Below are positions 24,828-34,104 of a stretch of 40,691 nucleotides of DNA, piece by piece. How positions within the stretch are numbered: the first letter of the stretch is position 1; every line of letters begins with the position of its first letter. This DNA comes from an uncultured Verrucomicrobiota bacterium (lineage in GTDB: Bacteria > Verrucomicrobiota > Verrucomicrobiia > Opitutales > Opitutaceae). Both the position numbers and the translations under genes were made by a program. Location of the stretch: NCBI GenBank assembly GCA_903856725.1, contig CAIOCT010000037.1, positions 1 to 40,691 of the forward strand. Direction: 5' to 3'. The notes below the pieces were generated by a model. The model ran no database searches. It had not been told where the DNA came from and was given only the letters and a program-made list of their open reading frames with translations.

Positions 24828-25841
24828 TCACTTCCCCAGAGCCTTCGCTACGTCCTTCGCGAAGTAAGTTAAAATCATGTCCGCGCCCGCCCGCTTGATG
24901 GCCAATAACGATTCATCACGACAACGTACGAGATCGAGCCAACCGAGTCGTGCCGCTGCATGAATCTGAGCGTATTCTCCAGACACTTGATAGGCCGCGA
25001 TCGGTTTTTTTGAAGCATTACGCACCTCGCGGATAATATCGAGGTAAGGACCCGCGGGTTTTACCATGACGATATCCGCACCTTCGCTTTCATCGAGCGC
25101 CACTTCACTGAGTGCCTCGCGACGATTCGCCGGATTCATCTGATAGGTTGCCTTGCTCAGTAAACGCGTCCCAGCCGCCTTGGCGCTGCCGACCGCATCA
25201 CGAAACGGTCCATAATAGGCTGAATTATATTTAGCAGAATAGGCCAGAATACCGGTGCTCGTATAACCGGCCGCATCGAGTGCCTGACGGATTGCGCCGA
25301 CACGCCCATCCATCATGTCAGAGGGCGCTACAAAATCCACCCCCGCCGCAGCCTGCAAGACCGCCATGCGGCAAAGAATTTCTACGGTCCGATCGTTATC
25401 CACATCATCCTGCGCAGGTGTCAGTACGCCATCGTGGCCATGATTCGTATAGGGATCGAGCGCCACATCGGTGATCACAGTCAATGTCGGCAGCGCTTTC
25501 TTTACCGCGCGAACAGCGCGAAGAATGAGCGTATTTTTATTCAACGCCTGGGTGCCCGTAGCATCTTTAAGGGCTGCTGCTAGCTTAGGGAATAGCGCCA
25601 CCGCAGGCACGCCAAGGGCGTGCAATTCCGCACATTCTTTTACGAGATCGACCACATTAAAACGGTTAACCCCGGGCATTGAGGCAATGGGCTCAGGACG
25701 CCCTTTCCCCTCCACTACAAATAAAGGAGCGATGAGATTCTCCACGCGCAGCACCGTCTCGGCGACGAGCGCACGTCGCGTCGGCTGCCGACGGAGACGA
25801 CGAGGACGATGCGTTAAAGTGAGTTTTGATTTTTTGGCCAT
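24828..25841 (-). CDS. hemB: Delta-aminolevulinic acid dehydratase (porphobilinogen synthase)
   Basis: The protein has 337 residues. Two conserved lysines are visible: K204 in SAKYNSAYYGPFRDA and the Schiff-base K261 in MVKPAGPYLD. The SDMMDGRVGAIR motif is intact. The metal segment reads DVALDPYTNHGHDG, with Asp and Ala where zinc enzymes carry Cys. This points to the magnesium-dependent type. It condenses two 5-aminolevulinate molecules into porphobilinogen for haem. Haem supply is relevant to the cytochrome cluster in this window. Confidence 0.97.
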   Translation of the reverse strand: MAKKSKLTLTHRPRRLRRQPTRRALVAETVLRVENLIAPLFVVEGKGRPEPIASMPGVNRFNVVDLVKECAELHALGVPAVALFPKLAAALKDATGTQALNKNTLILRAVRAVKKALPTLTVITDVALDPYTNHGHDGVLTPAQDDVDNDRTVEILCRMAVLQAAAGVDFVAPSDMMDGRVGAIRQALDAAGYTSTGILAYSAKYNSAYYGPFRDAVGSAKAAGTRLLSKATYQMNPANRREALSEVALDESEGADIVMVKPAGPYLDIIREVRNASKKPIAAYQVSGEYAQIHAAARLGWLDLVRCRDESLLAIKRAGADMILTYFAKDVAKALGK

Positions 25842-26102
25842 GACGAGAGAAAGACTGATCCTAAACCATGAATTGGCATTATTTCACGCTAATCTTTTGC
25901 TGCCCAGATTTTCAGCCAAGTAGGCTGGGTTCCCTCCCCGATCGGGCAGAGCAAATTTTCACTCCGCTTATTTCTGCACAAAATTCACCTAAATCGCTCG
26001 TCGCAATCGGTGACCTGCTGAAACTGGTCCCAGCGAGCCAGGTAATCCGAGGTTGATAATTTCACATTTTTTGCGCCTTTTGAACGCAACTTAACCTGCT
26101 GC

Positions 26103-27476
26103 ATGTCGATCCGCCTTTACGATTCCCTCACCCGCAGCCTGCGCGAGCTTCGGCCCGCGCAACCGGATGGTATTTTCCGATTCTATAACTGCGGGCCAAC
26201 CGTGTACGCGCCAGCCCATATCGGAAATTTCCGCACGTTTGTAGTTAATGATATTATTCGCCGACTGCTAGAGTTGGAGTTTGGGGCAGATAAAGTAAAA
26301 CATGTGCGAAACCTAACCGACGTTGATGACAAAACCATCAAGCGCGCCCGGGATGAACAGCGCGCGCTCGCCGACGTCACGCAACAATGGACCGCTAAAT
26401 TCCACGCAGACTGCGCAAGTTTGAATTGCTTACCGCCCCATGTAGAACCGACTGCCACCGGGCATATCCCCGAGCAAGTGGATATGATCGCGGTGCTCAT
26501 GAAGAAAGGTAATGCTTATCGAGCAGCTGATGGGTCAGTTTATTTCAAAGTAAACTCCTTCGCGGAGTACGGCGCACTTTCGCGAGTCAAAGAACGCGAA
26601 CTACAAACCGGCAGTACGCCGAAGGCCATGGCTGTAGATGCCGACGAAAAAGAGGACGTTAGTGATTTTGCTTTGTGGAAGGCGCACAAACCCGAGGACG
26701 GCGCCAATGCCTGGGATAGTCCGTGGGGGCGCGGCCGCCCCGGCTGGCACATTGAATGCAGTGCCATGAGTAAAAAACATCTCGGCGAGACGATCGACCT
26801 GCACACCGGTGGGGTAGACCTGCTGTTCCCTCACCACGAAAATGAAATCGCCCAGAGCCAATGCTGCAACGGCACCCCCTTCTCGCATCATTGGTATCAC
26901 AGCGAGCACCTCCTGGTCGACGGCAAGAAGATGAGCAAGAGCCTCGGCAATCTTTACACGCTGGATGAATTGGTGGCCAAAGGCTTTTCCCCAATGGCGC
27001 TCCGCTACGCTTTGCTCATGGGGCACCCCCGTAAACAATTAAGCTTTTCCCTCGACTCGCTGCACGCGGCCGAAAGCGCCCTAAGAACCCTACGCACTTA
27101 TCGCGCAGCCTTGGGCGTTCACAGCCAGGCTGATGCCACGACCACCTTCGCCCCCATCTTTACCGCACTCGCCGATGATCTGAACATACCCGGAGCCTTC
27201 GGCGCCCTCTTCACGATCGTGAATCGTGGTCCGGCTGGTGTTAATCTAGCGGCCTTTGATCGCGTGCTCTTTGCGCTTGGCTTTCAGTTAGATGCCCTCG
27301 ATTTGCCGCTGGGGGATGTCCCGGTTGCCATCGTGGCCCTCGCCGCCAAGCGCTGGACCGCGAAACAGAGCAAGGACTTTGCGGGGGCTGATGCCTTGCG
27401 CCAGGAACTGACGGCCGCCGGTTGGAGTATGAAAGATGCCAAAGACGGCTACAGCCTCGAACCGCTGAAGAAATAG
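26103..27476 (+). CDS. cysS: Cysteinyl-tRNA synthetase
   Basis: This 457-residue class I synthetase has Cys30 in YNCGPTV (zinc and substrate site), the HIGH-type HIGN at residues 39-42, GWHIECSAM, the HHENEIAQS motif and KMSKSLGN near residue 277. The C-terminal anticodon domain is slightly short but complete. It charges tRNA-Cys. The 261-bp upstream gap to hemB holds no gene and must contain divergent promoters; I see no riboswitch in it. Confidence 0.97.
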   Translation: MSIRLYDSLTRSLRELRPAQPDGIFRFYNCGPTVYAPAHIGNFRTFVVNDIIRRLLELEFGADKVKHVRNLTDVDDKTIKRARDEQRALADVTQQWTAKFHADCASLNCLPPHVEPTATGHIPEQVDMIAVLMKKGNAYRAADGSVYFKVNSFAEYGALSRVKERELQTGSTPKAMAVDADEKEDVSDFALWKAHKPEDGANAWDSPWGRGRPGWHIECSAMSKKHLGETIDLHTGGVDLLFPHHENEIAQSQCCNGTPFSHHWYHSEHLLVDGKKMSKSLGNLYTLDELVAKGFSPMALRYALLMGHPRKQLSFSLDSLHAAESALRTLRTYRAALGVHSQADATTTFAPIFTALADDLNIPGAFGALFTIVNRGPAGVNLAAFDRVLFALGFQLDALDLPLGDVPVAIVALAAKRWTAKQSKDFAGADALRQELTAAGWSMKDAKDGYSLEPLKK

Positions 27477-27620
27477 CTCAGGTAAATTTCCTGAAAAGCC
27501 GCTCACCTGAGAGCAGTGTCGCCGACCACTCCGGCTTTCTGCGTAGTTTGCAACTGCCGCACCTTGACTCAGGTCCGCATTGACAAGCAGCCAATCCCTG
27601 TCGCCAATAACTCTTTCGGC

Positions 27621-27638
27621 CCTCCATTCGTAAGGAGG
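27621..27638 (+). promoter_or_regulatory. thrS: Hairpin that masks a distant Shine-Dalgarno sequence before thrS
   Basis: CCTCC (27621-27625) can pair with GGAGG (27634-27638) inside AAGGAGG, around an 8-nt loop. The AAGGAGG ends 18 nt before the thrS ATG, longer than usual spacing, and no nearer start codon exists. The arrangement could tune thrS translation. This is a structural inference. Confidence 0.4.
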
Positions 27639-27656
27639 ACCAAACCCAACCACACC

Positions 27657-29603
27657 ATGTCGATGTCTCCGCTCGAAGAACTCCGCCACTCGGCCTCGCA
27701 CGTCCTCGCGACTGCCGTCCTCCGCCTTTTCCCTGAGGCCAAACTCGATATTGGGCCGCCAACCGATTCCGGCTTCTACTACGACATCGATTTAGAGCAC
27801 AAATTTACCGCCGATGATCTGGTTAAGATCGAGGCCGAAATGAAAAAAATCGCTGAGGAGAATCAGCGCTTCGACCGCAAAGAAGTTTCTCGCGAGGAAG
27901 CCATTGAGATCATCAAGTCCCGCGGCCAAGAACGCTACAAACTCGGCCGCCTTGCTGATATTCCCGCCGATGAGAAAATCTCCTTCTACACCAACGGTGA
28001 GTTCACGGATCTTTGCGCCGGCTCGCACGTCCGCTACACGGCGAAGCTGAAGGCTTTCAAACTCCTTTCGATCGCCGGTGCCTACCACCGCGGTGACGAG
28101 ACTAACAAACAACTGCAGCGCATCTACGGCACCGCCTTCCCGACCAAGGAGGAACTCGCCAATTACCTCACCCAGATGGAGCAGGCCAAATTGCGCGACC
28201 ACCGTAAGCTCGGTAAAGAATTAAAGCTTTTCCACATCGATGAAGATGTTGGCCAAGGCCTGATTCTCTGGACACCCAACGGCTCTATTCTTCGGCAGCA
28301 ATTGCAAGATTTCATCATGGGTGAACTGCGCAAGCAGGGTTACTCGCAAGTCTTCACGCCTCACATTGGCCGGCTATCACTCTATAAAACGTCCGGCCAC
28401 TTCCCGTACTATAAAGACTCCCAATTTCCGCCGGTTGTTGAACGAGAATTCCTCGAACAACTTACCTCGGCCGGTTGCTCCTGCGCGGAAATGTCGAACC
28501 GCATTGAAGCGGTCTCGGGCCATTTGGCTGAAAAAGTTAACCGACTCACCGGGCAAGAGACGATCACTAAGGATCGCGTGCTTCCTGACGACCAACTCAT
28601 CGATGGCTTTTTGCTGAAGCCGATGAATTGCCCTCATCACATTAAAATTTTCGCCTCGCAGCCACATTCGTACCGCGACTTGCCGGTCCGGCTGGCGGAA
28701 TTTGGTACTGTCTACCGCTGGGAACAGTCGGGTGAACTTAGTGGCATGACCCGCGTCCGTGGATTCACCCAGGATGATGCCCATCTTTTCTGCACTGAAG
28801 AACAAGTGCCCAAAGAAATTATTGGCTGTCTCTCTCTGGTTAAAACAGTCCTCACCACGCTAGGGATGGCCGATTATCGCGTTCGCGTTGGTCTCCGCGA
28901 CCCTGACTCCCAGAAATACACCGGAGATTCCGCTAACTGGGATAAAGCCGAGAACGCCTGCCGCGAAGCGGCCAAAACGTTGGGCGTACCTTTCACCGAA
29001 GAGCCGGGCGAAGCCGCTTTCTACGGACCAAAAATTGATTTTGTAATTAAAGACGTGATCGGCCGCGAATGGCAGCTCGGCACCGTGCAGGTTGATTATA
29101 ATTTACCTGTGCGCTTCGACCTTACCTACATCGGAGCCGACAACGCCTCCCACCGGCCCGTCATGATTCACCGCGCGCCTTTTGGCTCGATGGAGCGTTT
29201 CTGCGGCGTGCTCATCGAACATTTTGGCGGAGATTTCCCGCTCTGGTTAGCGCCGGAACAAATCCGGATCGTCCCCATCAGCGATAAGGTCATTGAGTAC
29301 GCACAGGCATTACACATGCAGCTACTTGCCGCCGACCTTCGCGTATCGATCGACACCCATTCCGATAAGCTCGGTGCAAAAATCCGCCGGGCCGAACTTG
29401 AAAAAATCCCTTACGTACTCGTACTCGGCCAAAAAGAAGCGGAAGCCCAAAGTGTGTCGGTCCGCTCACGCGCCAAAGGCGATGAAGGCATCCTAAAAGT
29501 CGAGGATGTCATTGCTCGCTTCAAACAAGAGGTTGCCACTCGTGCACTCCCCGAGAAAAAGGTCACGGCAGCACCAGCCAACCAGCACCCCCCCCAGGCC
29601 TAA
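27657..29603 (+). CDS. thrS: Threonyl-tRNA synthetase lacking the TGS domain
   Basis: The ATG at 27657 gives 648 residues. The in-frame extension to 27516 is unlike the family. The N-terminal TGS domain is absent: the protein begins directly at the editing domain, whose H11, H15, C120 and H124 (HSASH and CAGSH) are intact. Catalytic-core motifs LLKPMNCPHH, TVYRWEQSGELSGMTRVRGF and HRAPFGSMERF are present. Between TSGHFPYYKDSQF and the KPMNCP motif lies an extra stretch of about 50 residues (roughly 257-316), an insertion compared with the E. coli enzyme. A C-terminal anticodon domain and a short Ala/Pro tail follow. It charges tRNA-Thr and clears Ser-tRNA-Thr. Confidence 0.96.
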   Translation: MSMSPLEELRHSASHVLATAVLRLFPEAKLDIGPPTDSGFYYDIDLEHKFTADDLVKIEAEMKKIAEENQRFDRKEVSREEAIEIIKSRGQERYKLGRLADIPADEKISFYTNGEFTDLCAGSHVRYTAKLKAFKLLSIAGAYHRGDETNKQLQRIYGTAFPTKEELANYLTQMEQAKLRDHRKLGKELKLFHIDEDVGQGLILWTPNGSILRQQLQDFIMGELRKQGYSQVFTPHIGRLSLYKTSGHFPYYKDSQFPPVVEREFLEQLTSAGCSCAEMSNRIEAVSGHLAEKVNRLTGQETITKDRVLPDDQLIDGFLLKPMNCPHHIKIFASQPHSYRDLPVRLAEFGTVYRWEQSGELSGMTRVRGFTQDDAHLFCTEEQVPKEIIGCLSLVKTVLTTLGMADYRVRVGLRDPDSQKYTGDSANWDKAENACREAAKTLGVPFTEEPGEAAFYGPKIDFVIKDVIGREWQLGTVQVDYNLPVRFDLTYIGADNASHRPVMIHRAPFGSMERFCGVLIEHFGGDFPLWLAPEQIRIVPISDKVIEYAQALHMQLLAADLRVSIDTHSDKLGAKIRRAELEKIPYVLVLGQKEAEAQSVSVRSRAKGDEGILKVEDVIARFKQEVATRALPEKKVTAAPANQHPPQA

Positions 29604-29670
29604 GCCAGCAAATCCCGCTCTCGCTGGGTGGAATCCAGCGGGGCCGACACTCTCCGCCAAGCCTTGTTTC

Positions 29671-30168
29671 ATGTCCCCCGCTTCAGAAATCGCTACTTGG
29701 AAACCTGAACTCGACGCCATTGTTGGCGCGCGCGCCCACGGGCAGTCGCAGGAAATTTTCCCGCGACTAAAATCACTTGATGAGCGCTACCCGAACGTCG
29801 CCGAGATCAATTTTGAATTAGCTTGGACGTGTGACGTGCTTGATCGCGCAGCTGAGGCCCTGCCCTACTACGAAAAAGCGATTGCCCTCGGTTTGTCACC
29901 CAACGAACTATCAGGCGCCCAATTGGGGTTAGGATCAACCTTGCGCCTCCTCGGTCAATTACAGCGCTCGGCAGATGTGCTCCGTTCCGGCCAACTTCAA
30001 TTTCCCGATAATCCGGAATTTGCTATTTTTCTGACGCTAACCCTCCATGCTCAAGGCCGGCAGACTGAAGCGCTGCAGCTCGCGCTGGAGACTCTCTGCG
30101 CCATAACGGAAGATCCCGGTATCACGGCCTATCAGCGCGCGATCCGACACGCCGCCGCGAAGCTTTAA
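29671..30168 (+). CDS. Small tetratricopeptide-repeat protein
   Basis: I chose ATG 29671 (165 residues); the longer frame from 29506 overlaps the end of thrS. About three TPR-like helix pairs cover most of the length, for example INFELAWTCDVLDRAAEALPYYEKAIALG. There is no signal peptide or catalytic motif. The pattern resembles the TPR_5 group. TPR proteins serve as scaffolds, and no partner is suggested beyond position after thrS. Confidence 0.85.
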   Translation: MSPASEIATWKPELDAIVGARAHGQSQEIFPRLKSLDERYPNVAEINFELAWTCDVLDRAAEALPYYEKAIALGLSPNELSGAQLGLGSTLRLLGQLQRSADVLRSGQLQFPDNPEFAIFLTLTLHAQGRQTEALQLALETLCAITEDPGITAYQRAIRHAAAKL

Positions 30169-30172
30169 GTAA

Positions 30173-30190
30173 CCCCGGGTGAAAACGGGG
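30173..30190. terminator. Short hairpin between TPR gene and aldehyde dehydrogenase
   Basis: CCCCG and CGGGG pair around GGTGAAAA between convergent genes. With a short stem and no T-run it is at best a weak terminator. Confidence 0.35.
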
Positions 30191-30216
30191 CCGATCGTGT
30201 CACCAAAATCGCAGCC

Positions 30217-31812
30217 TCAGATTGTGCCGGTCGTCCACGCACCGTTGACAAACCGACGCAGACCCTGGGGATTCGCGTTCTGCAATTCTGGCGGCAGTAG
30301 CCCCTGGGTAAAATTCTGATAACAAACGAGCCTTACCCAGCGGGTAAGCGCCCGCGTGCCGACGGAGGTGCTGCGGCCTCCATCACTGGTTGCAGGATAT
30401 GGTCCACTGTGCACAATAGCCGAGCTCACTTCGAGCCCCGTAGGAAATCCGTTTAAAATTACTCGGCCTGCTTTGTTCGCTAAAATATCAAGCAGCGCTC
30501 CTTGAGCGGCAACTTCTGCCACACCTGCGTGTAAGGTCGCCGTGAGATTGCCAGAAAGGTCAGCCGCAACCGTCAGCATTTCCGCAGAATCTTTACACCA
30601 TACCACTAACGAGCTCGGGCCAAAAATCTCCTCAGTCAAATTTGGATTACTCGAATAATCCTGCGCCGAAGTTTCAAACCAAACGGGAGTGGCGACAGTC
30701 GACAACCGCGCGCCATCAGCCGATGCGGCAGGCAGCGGGCGAACCCCCGTGATGCGAGCGCGGGCTTCTACTCCTTTTCTAAAATTAGTGCAGATTGCAG
30801 ACGTCAACATCGCGGCGGGTGGAGTCGCCGCTAATTTCTCACCTAGGTTTTTTAAGAAAATTTCCGCCGCGGTTGATCGGACCAGCACGATCAAGCCGGG
30901 ATTAGTGCAAAACTGCCCGACTCCTACGGTAGCGGACGCATGTAATCCATCAACAAGCGCGTCTGATCTTTCAGACAAAGCGCCCGGTAAAATAAAAAAA
31001 GGATTGATACTACCCATCTCAGCATAAACGGGAATCGGCTCGGGGCGGGCGGCGGCTAAATCAGTCAGCGCCCGACCGCCGCGAAGGGATCCCGTAAACC
31101 CCACCGCTTTAACTAATGGATGCTGAACGAGCGCCTGGCCGACGCTCAAGCCGGCATCGAACAGGAGGGAAAATGTGCCCTCCGGCAGCCCACAATCTCT
31201 CACTGCATGGAGAATCAATCGTCCCACGAGTTCACTCGTGCCAGGGTGAGCAGAATGCGCTTTCACAATAACCGGACAACCGGCGGCAAAAGCGGATGCG
31301 GTGTCGCCCCCCGCCACTGAGTAGGCGAACGGAAAATTACTAGAACCAAATACTACGACTGGACCCAAAGGGCGTAACAAAGAGCGGTGATCTGGCTTGG
31401 GCAGCGGTTGACGCTCCGGCTGCGCCGTCTCAATGCGCGCATCGAGCCAATCGCCGCGCTCAGCGGTTTCACCATAAAGCCGCAACTGACCCGCGGTCCG
31501 CGCAATTTCTCCTTTCAATCGCGCTTCCGGTAACGCCGTTTCGAGCTGAGCCCGAGCAACGAGATCAGCCGATTTTTTTTCTAGATTGTCCGCGATGGTG
31601 CGTAAAAATTGATTGCGCTGCGCTCCAGAGAATTTCGCCCAAATCGGTGCAGCGGCGGCCGCTAATTGCACGGCCCGTTCAATATCGTGGGGTGTCGCCG
31701 AACAAAAAGTTGGCTCTAAAGTAACCCCGCGGGCGGGATTACTAGCCAAAAATTCAGCACCGCCAGGCAAACTGGAACCAAAACCAATGAGTGAACTTCC
31801 ATCAGGTTTCAT
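30217..31812 (-). CDS. 2,5-dioxovalerate (alpha-ketoglutarate semialdehyde) dehydrogenase
   Basis: The 531-residue aldehyde dehydrogenase has N159 in GSSNFPFA, K184 in VIVKAHSAHP, general-base E265 in EMGSINP and nucleophile C302 in GQFCTNPG. The long form with the EMGSINP motif matches the NADP-type ketoglutarate semialdehyde dehydrogenases rather than generic ALDHs. It is the last gene of a four-gene minus-strand run encoding hydroxyproline catabolism, and it would convert the semialdehyde to 2-oxoglutarate for the TCA cycle. Related enzymes also serve sugar-acid pathways, but its neighbours favour hydroxyproline. Confidence 0.9.
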   Translation of the reverse strand: MKPDGSSLIGFGSSLPGGAEFLASNPARGVTLEPTFCSATPHDIERAVQLAAAAAPIWAKFSGAQRNQFLRTIADNLEKKSADLVARAQLETALPEARLKGEIARTAGQLRLYGETAERGDWLDARIETAQPERQPLPKPDHRSLLRPLGPVVVFGSSNFPFAYSVAGGDTASAFAAGCPVIVKAHSAHPGTSELVGRLILHAVRDCGLPEGTFSLLFDAGLSVGQALVQHPLVKAVGFTGSLRGGRALTDLAAARPEPIPVYAEMGSINPFFILPGALSERSDALVDGLHASATVGVGQFCTNPGLIVLVRSTAAEIFLKNLGEKLAATPPAAMLTSAICTNFRKGVEARARITGVRPLPAASADGARLSTVATPVWFETSAQDYSSNPNLTEEIFGPSSLVVWCKDSAEMLTVAADLSGNLTATLHAGVAEVAAQGALLDILANKAGRVILNGFPTGLEVSSAIVHSGPYPATSDGGRSTSVGTRALTRWVRLVCYQNFTQGLLPPELQNANPQGLRRFVNGAWTTGTI

Positions 31813-31867
31813 AAACGACTCTGACTCTGGCCAGCAGCTCGCCAGCCGGCGAGTTCAAAAGGCCCCT

Positions 31868-32767
31868 TCACAAAACCGGAGGATGCTGCAAAGCCGCCGT
31901 CAACACCGCCCGCGCTGCGGCCAGATCAGGTCCGGCTAATACCAAGCGCGGGGCGCGAACAAAAGGGGTCCCGCGACCCACTTCGGCCTGCACCCATTTA
32001 ATCAGCTGAACAAATTTTGGCACTGTATCGAGTCGTAGCAGCGGGAGAAACCAAGCGTAGAGCGCCGCCGCCCGCACCTTTTCTCCGCGCATCGCCAAAT
32101 TAAAGAGCGCAACCGATTCAACTGGGAACGCATTAACCAACCCGGCAATCCAGCCCACCGCGCCAGCGTAGATGCCTTCAACAATGGCATCATCCATGCC
32201 TACCAAAACCGCCAGGCGCGCACCAACCGCCGCTTGAATTGCAGTAACTCGGCGGGTGTCGCCACTCGATTCCTTCACCGCGTGGAGATTAGGATGAAGA
32301 CTCGCCAGTTCGGCTATCTGCTCCGGCAGAAAATCTGTTTTATAGGCGGGAGGATTATTATAGAGCAGGCAAGAAAGCTTGGTCGCCGCAATGACGGCAC
32401 TGACATGCGCTTTCATTTCACGCCAATCACTGGAGTAAACATAAGGCGGTAAGACCATCAGACCCTGCGCGCCGGCCTGCTCTGCCGCTTTTGCCAACGC
32501 CACCGCTTCAAGCGTGCTTAGGGATGCAATGCCCAACACCACAGGAGCGCGTCCGGCCACAGCGGCCACGCTCGTACGAACAATCGCAATCTTCTCATCG
32601 AAACTAAGCGTCGCCGCTTCTCCAAGCGAACCGCAAACAACGAGCCCGGTGCAGCCACTATCGATCATCCACCGGCAATGAACGGCGAGCGCGGCATGGT
32701 CGACGGTGAGGTCAGCCGCGAGATTAGTCGTGATGGCAGGAAGAACACCTTTCCAATTCATAAGCAT
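31868..32767 (-). CDS. DapA-superfamily 1-pyrroline-4-hydroxy-2-carboxylate deaminase (probable)
   Basis: This 299-residue TIM-barrel lyase has the Schiff-base K165 (HAVKESSGD), partner Y136 (LLYNNPPAY) and the GSLGE substrate loop at 46-50. The GSLGE in place of the dapA-type GTTGE, and the hydroxyproline neighbours, favour the deaminase of the hydroxyproline route (LhpC/HypD). That enzyme makes alpha-ketoglutarate semialdehyde and releases ammonia. DapA, KDG aldolase or NanA alternatives are possible from fold alone. It lies between the semialdehyde dehydrogenase and the FAD enzyme. Confidence 0.87.
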   Translation of the reverse strand: MLMNWKGVLPAITTNLAADLTVDHAALAVHCRWMIDSGCTGLVVCGSLGEAATLSFDEKIAIVRTSVAAVAGRAPVVLGIASLSTLEAVALAKAAEQAGAQGLMVLPPYVYSSDWREMKAHVSAVIAATKLSCLLYNNPPAYKTDFLPEQIAELASLHPNLHAVKESSGDTRRVTAIQAAVGARLAVLVGMDDAIVEGIYAGAVGWIAGLVNAFPVESVALFNLAMRGEKVRAAALYAWFLPLLRLDTVPKFVQLIKWVQAEVGRGTPFVRAPRLVLAGPDLAAARAVLTAALQHPPVL

Positions 32768-32813
32768 TTAATTTTTTGAGATACCGCGGTCGGCTCGGGC
32801 TGGATATATAAAA

Positions 32814-34076
32814 TCAGGCGTACCGATTAGGGTCTAGCATCTGCAAAGCGACCGAGGGTTTACGACCGGCGAGAATTTCAGCTACCAGCAAGCCACTGAT
32901 GGGCGCCATCGTAACCCCCAGCATCGCGTGGCCACAAGCAGCCGTCAGGTTTCGATAGCGATTAAAGCGACCCAAATAAGGCATTCCGTCGGGGGCCACG
33001 GGCCGCAAACCATGCCAAGGCTGAATTCCGGAAAAATCTGCCGCCGTGAGTTCAGGAAAGTAAAGGGGCACAGAATCAATAATCTGCTGCACTCGCTCCA
33101 ACCGCACGTGGTGGTTAATCCCACTTAACTCCATGGTGCCACCAAAGCGCAGCGTATCCCCCATCGGCGTTACCGCGATGCGCCGCTCCGTGCAAATCAT
33201 GGGCTTCGTAACTTTAAAACGCGGCTGCGGCAAAGTGAGACTATAGCCTTTGCCAGCCTGGAGCGGCAGCCGCAGCCCCAAACCCGTTAACATTGAAGGT
33301 GACCACGAACCGCCGGTGAGAATAAATTCATCGGCGAGTAAATCGCCCGCCGTCGTTTGGACTGCAGCAATTCGTCCCGCCTCAGTCCGCCAACCAAAGA
33401 CGGTCGTATTCCATTGAAAGCGCACGCCCATTTCCTTGAGCAAAGCCGTCAAGGTCTGTGCAAAACGCCACGGCGTCAGGTGAGCATCAATCGGGAAATA
33501 AACTGAACCCGCGACATCCAATTTAATACCCGGCTCCAGCGCAGCAGTCTGGGCGGCATTCAAGACTTGAGCCTCAACGCCCAATTCATTGGCGATGCGC
33601 GCGAGGCCGTGGGCTTCGTGATCCAAGCCGGCCGGCGTTTTACAAAGATTAAGCAGGCCCTCTTTCTTGAACTCAAAAACATGACCGGTAATATCGTCCA
33701 ATTCTTCGAAGAGGGTGCGACTGGCGACACAAAGATCGCGCAAAATTGGCGCGGCGCGCTCGACATGTGCCCGATTGGCCGAACGCATAAAAAGCCAACT
33801 CCAGCGGAGCAAATCGCTATCGAGGCGTGGCTTGATATAAAAAGGACTGCGCGGATTGAGCATCCACTTCAGGCCCTGCAACACCATGCCCGGCGCCGCG
33901 AGGGGAATGACGTGACTCGGCGAAACATAACCAGCGCTGCCGAGTGCGCAATGGTCACGCACTTCCCCATTGCGCTCGAGCACCGTGACACTGCGACCCT
34001 CGCGGGCTAGATAATAGGCACAGCACAGGCCAACGATGCCTCCGCCGCAGACGATTACTGATTTTGATTCACGCAT
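32814..34076 (-). CDS. FAD-dependent D-hydroxyproline dehydrogenase (DadA-like oxidoreductase)
   Basis: The 420-residue D-amino-acid-dehydrogenase-like flavoprotein opens with the dinucleotide motif G11-G-G13-IVG16 and the acidic residue in VTVLERNG at the end of the second strand. A C-terminal GIQPWHGLRPVAPDGMPYLG and GHAMLGVTMAPISG are typical of the DAO/DadA family. In the hydroxyproline pathway this step oxidises cis-4-hydroxy-D-proline to 1-pyrroline-4-hydroxy-2-carboxylate. It sits directly after the epimerase gene (28 bp gap), which supports that substrate over D-alanine. Confidence 0.88.
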   Translation of the reverse strand: MRESKSVIVCGGGIVGLCCAYYLAREGRSVTVLERNGEVRDHCALGSAGYVSPSHVIPLAAPGMVLQGLKWMLNPRSPFYIKPRLDSDLLRWSWLFMRSANRAHVERAAPILRDLCVASRTLFEELDDITGHVFEFKKEGLLNLCKTPAGLDHEAHGLARIANELGVEAQVLNAAQTAALEPGIKLDVAGSVYFPIDAHLTPWRFAQTLTALLKEMGVRFQWNTTVFGWRTEAGRIAAVQTTAGDLLADEFILTGGSWSPSMLTGLGLRLPLQAGKGYSLTLPQPRFKVTKPMICTERRIAVTPMGDTLRFGGTMELSGINHHVRLERVQQIIDSVPLYFPELTAADFSGIQPWHGLRPVAPDGMPYLGRFNRYRNLTAACGHAMLGVTMAPISGLLVAEILAGRKPSVALQMLDPNRYA

Positions 34077-34104
34077 AACTTCAATAGTAGATAGTTCGGG
34101 ATGC

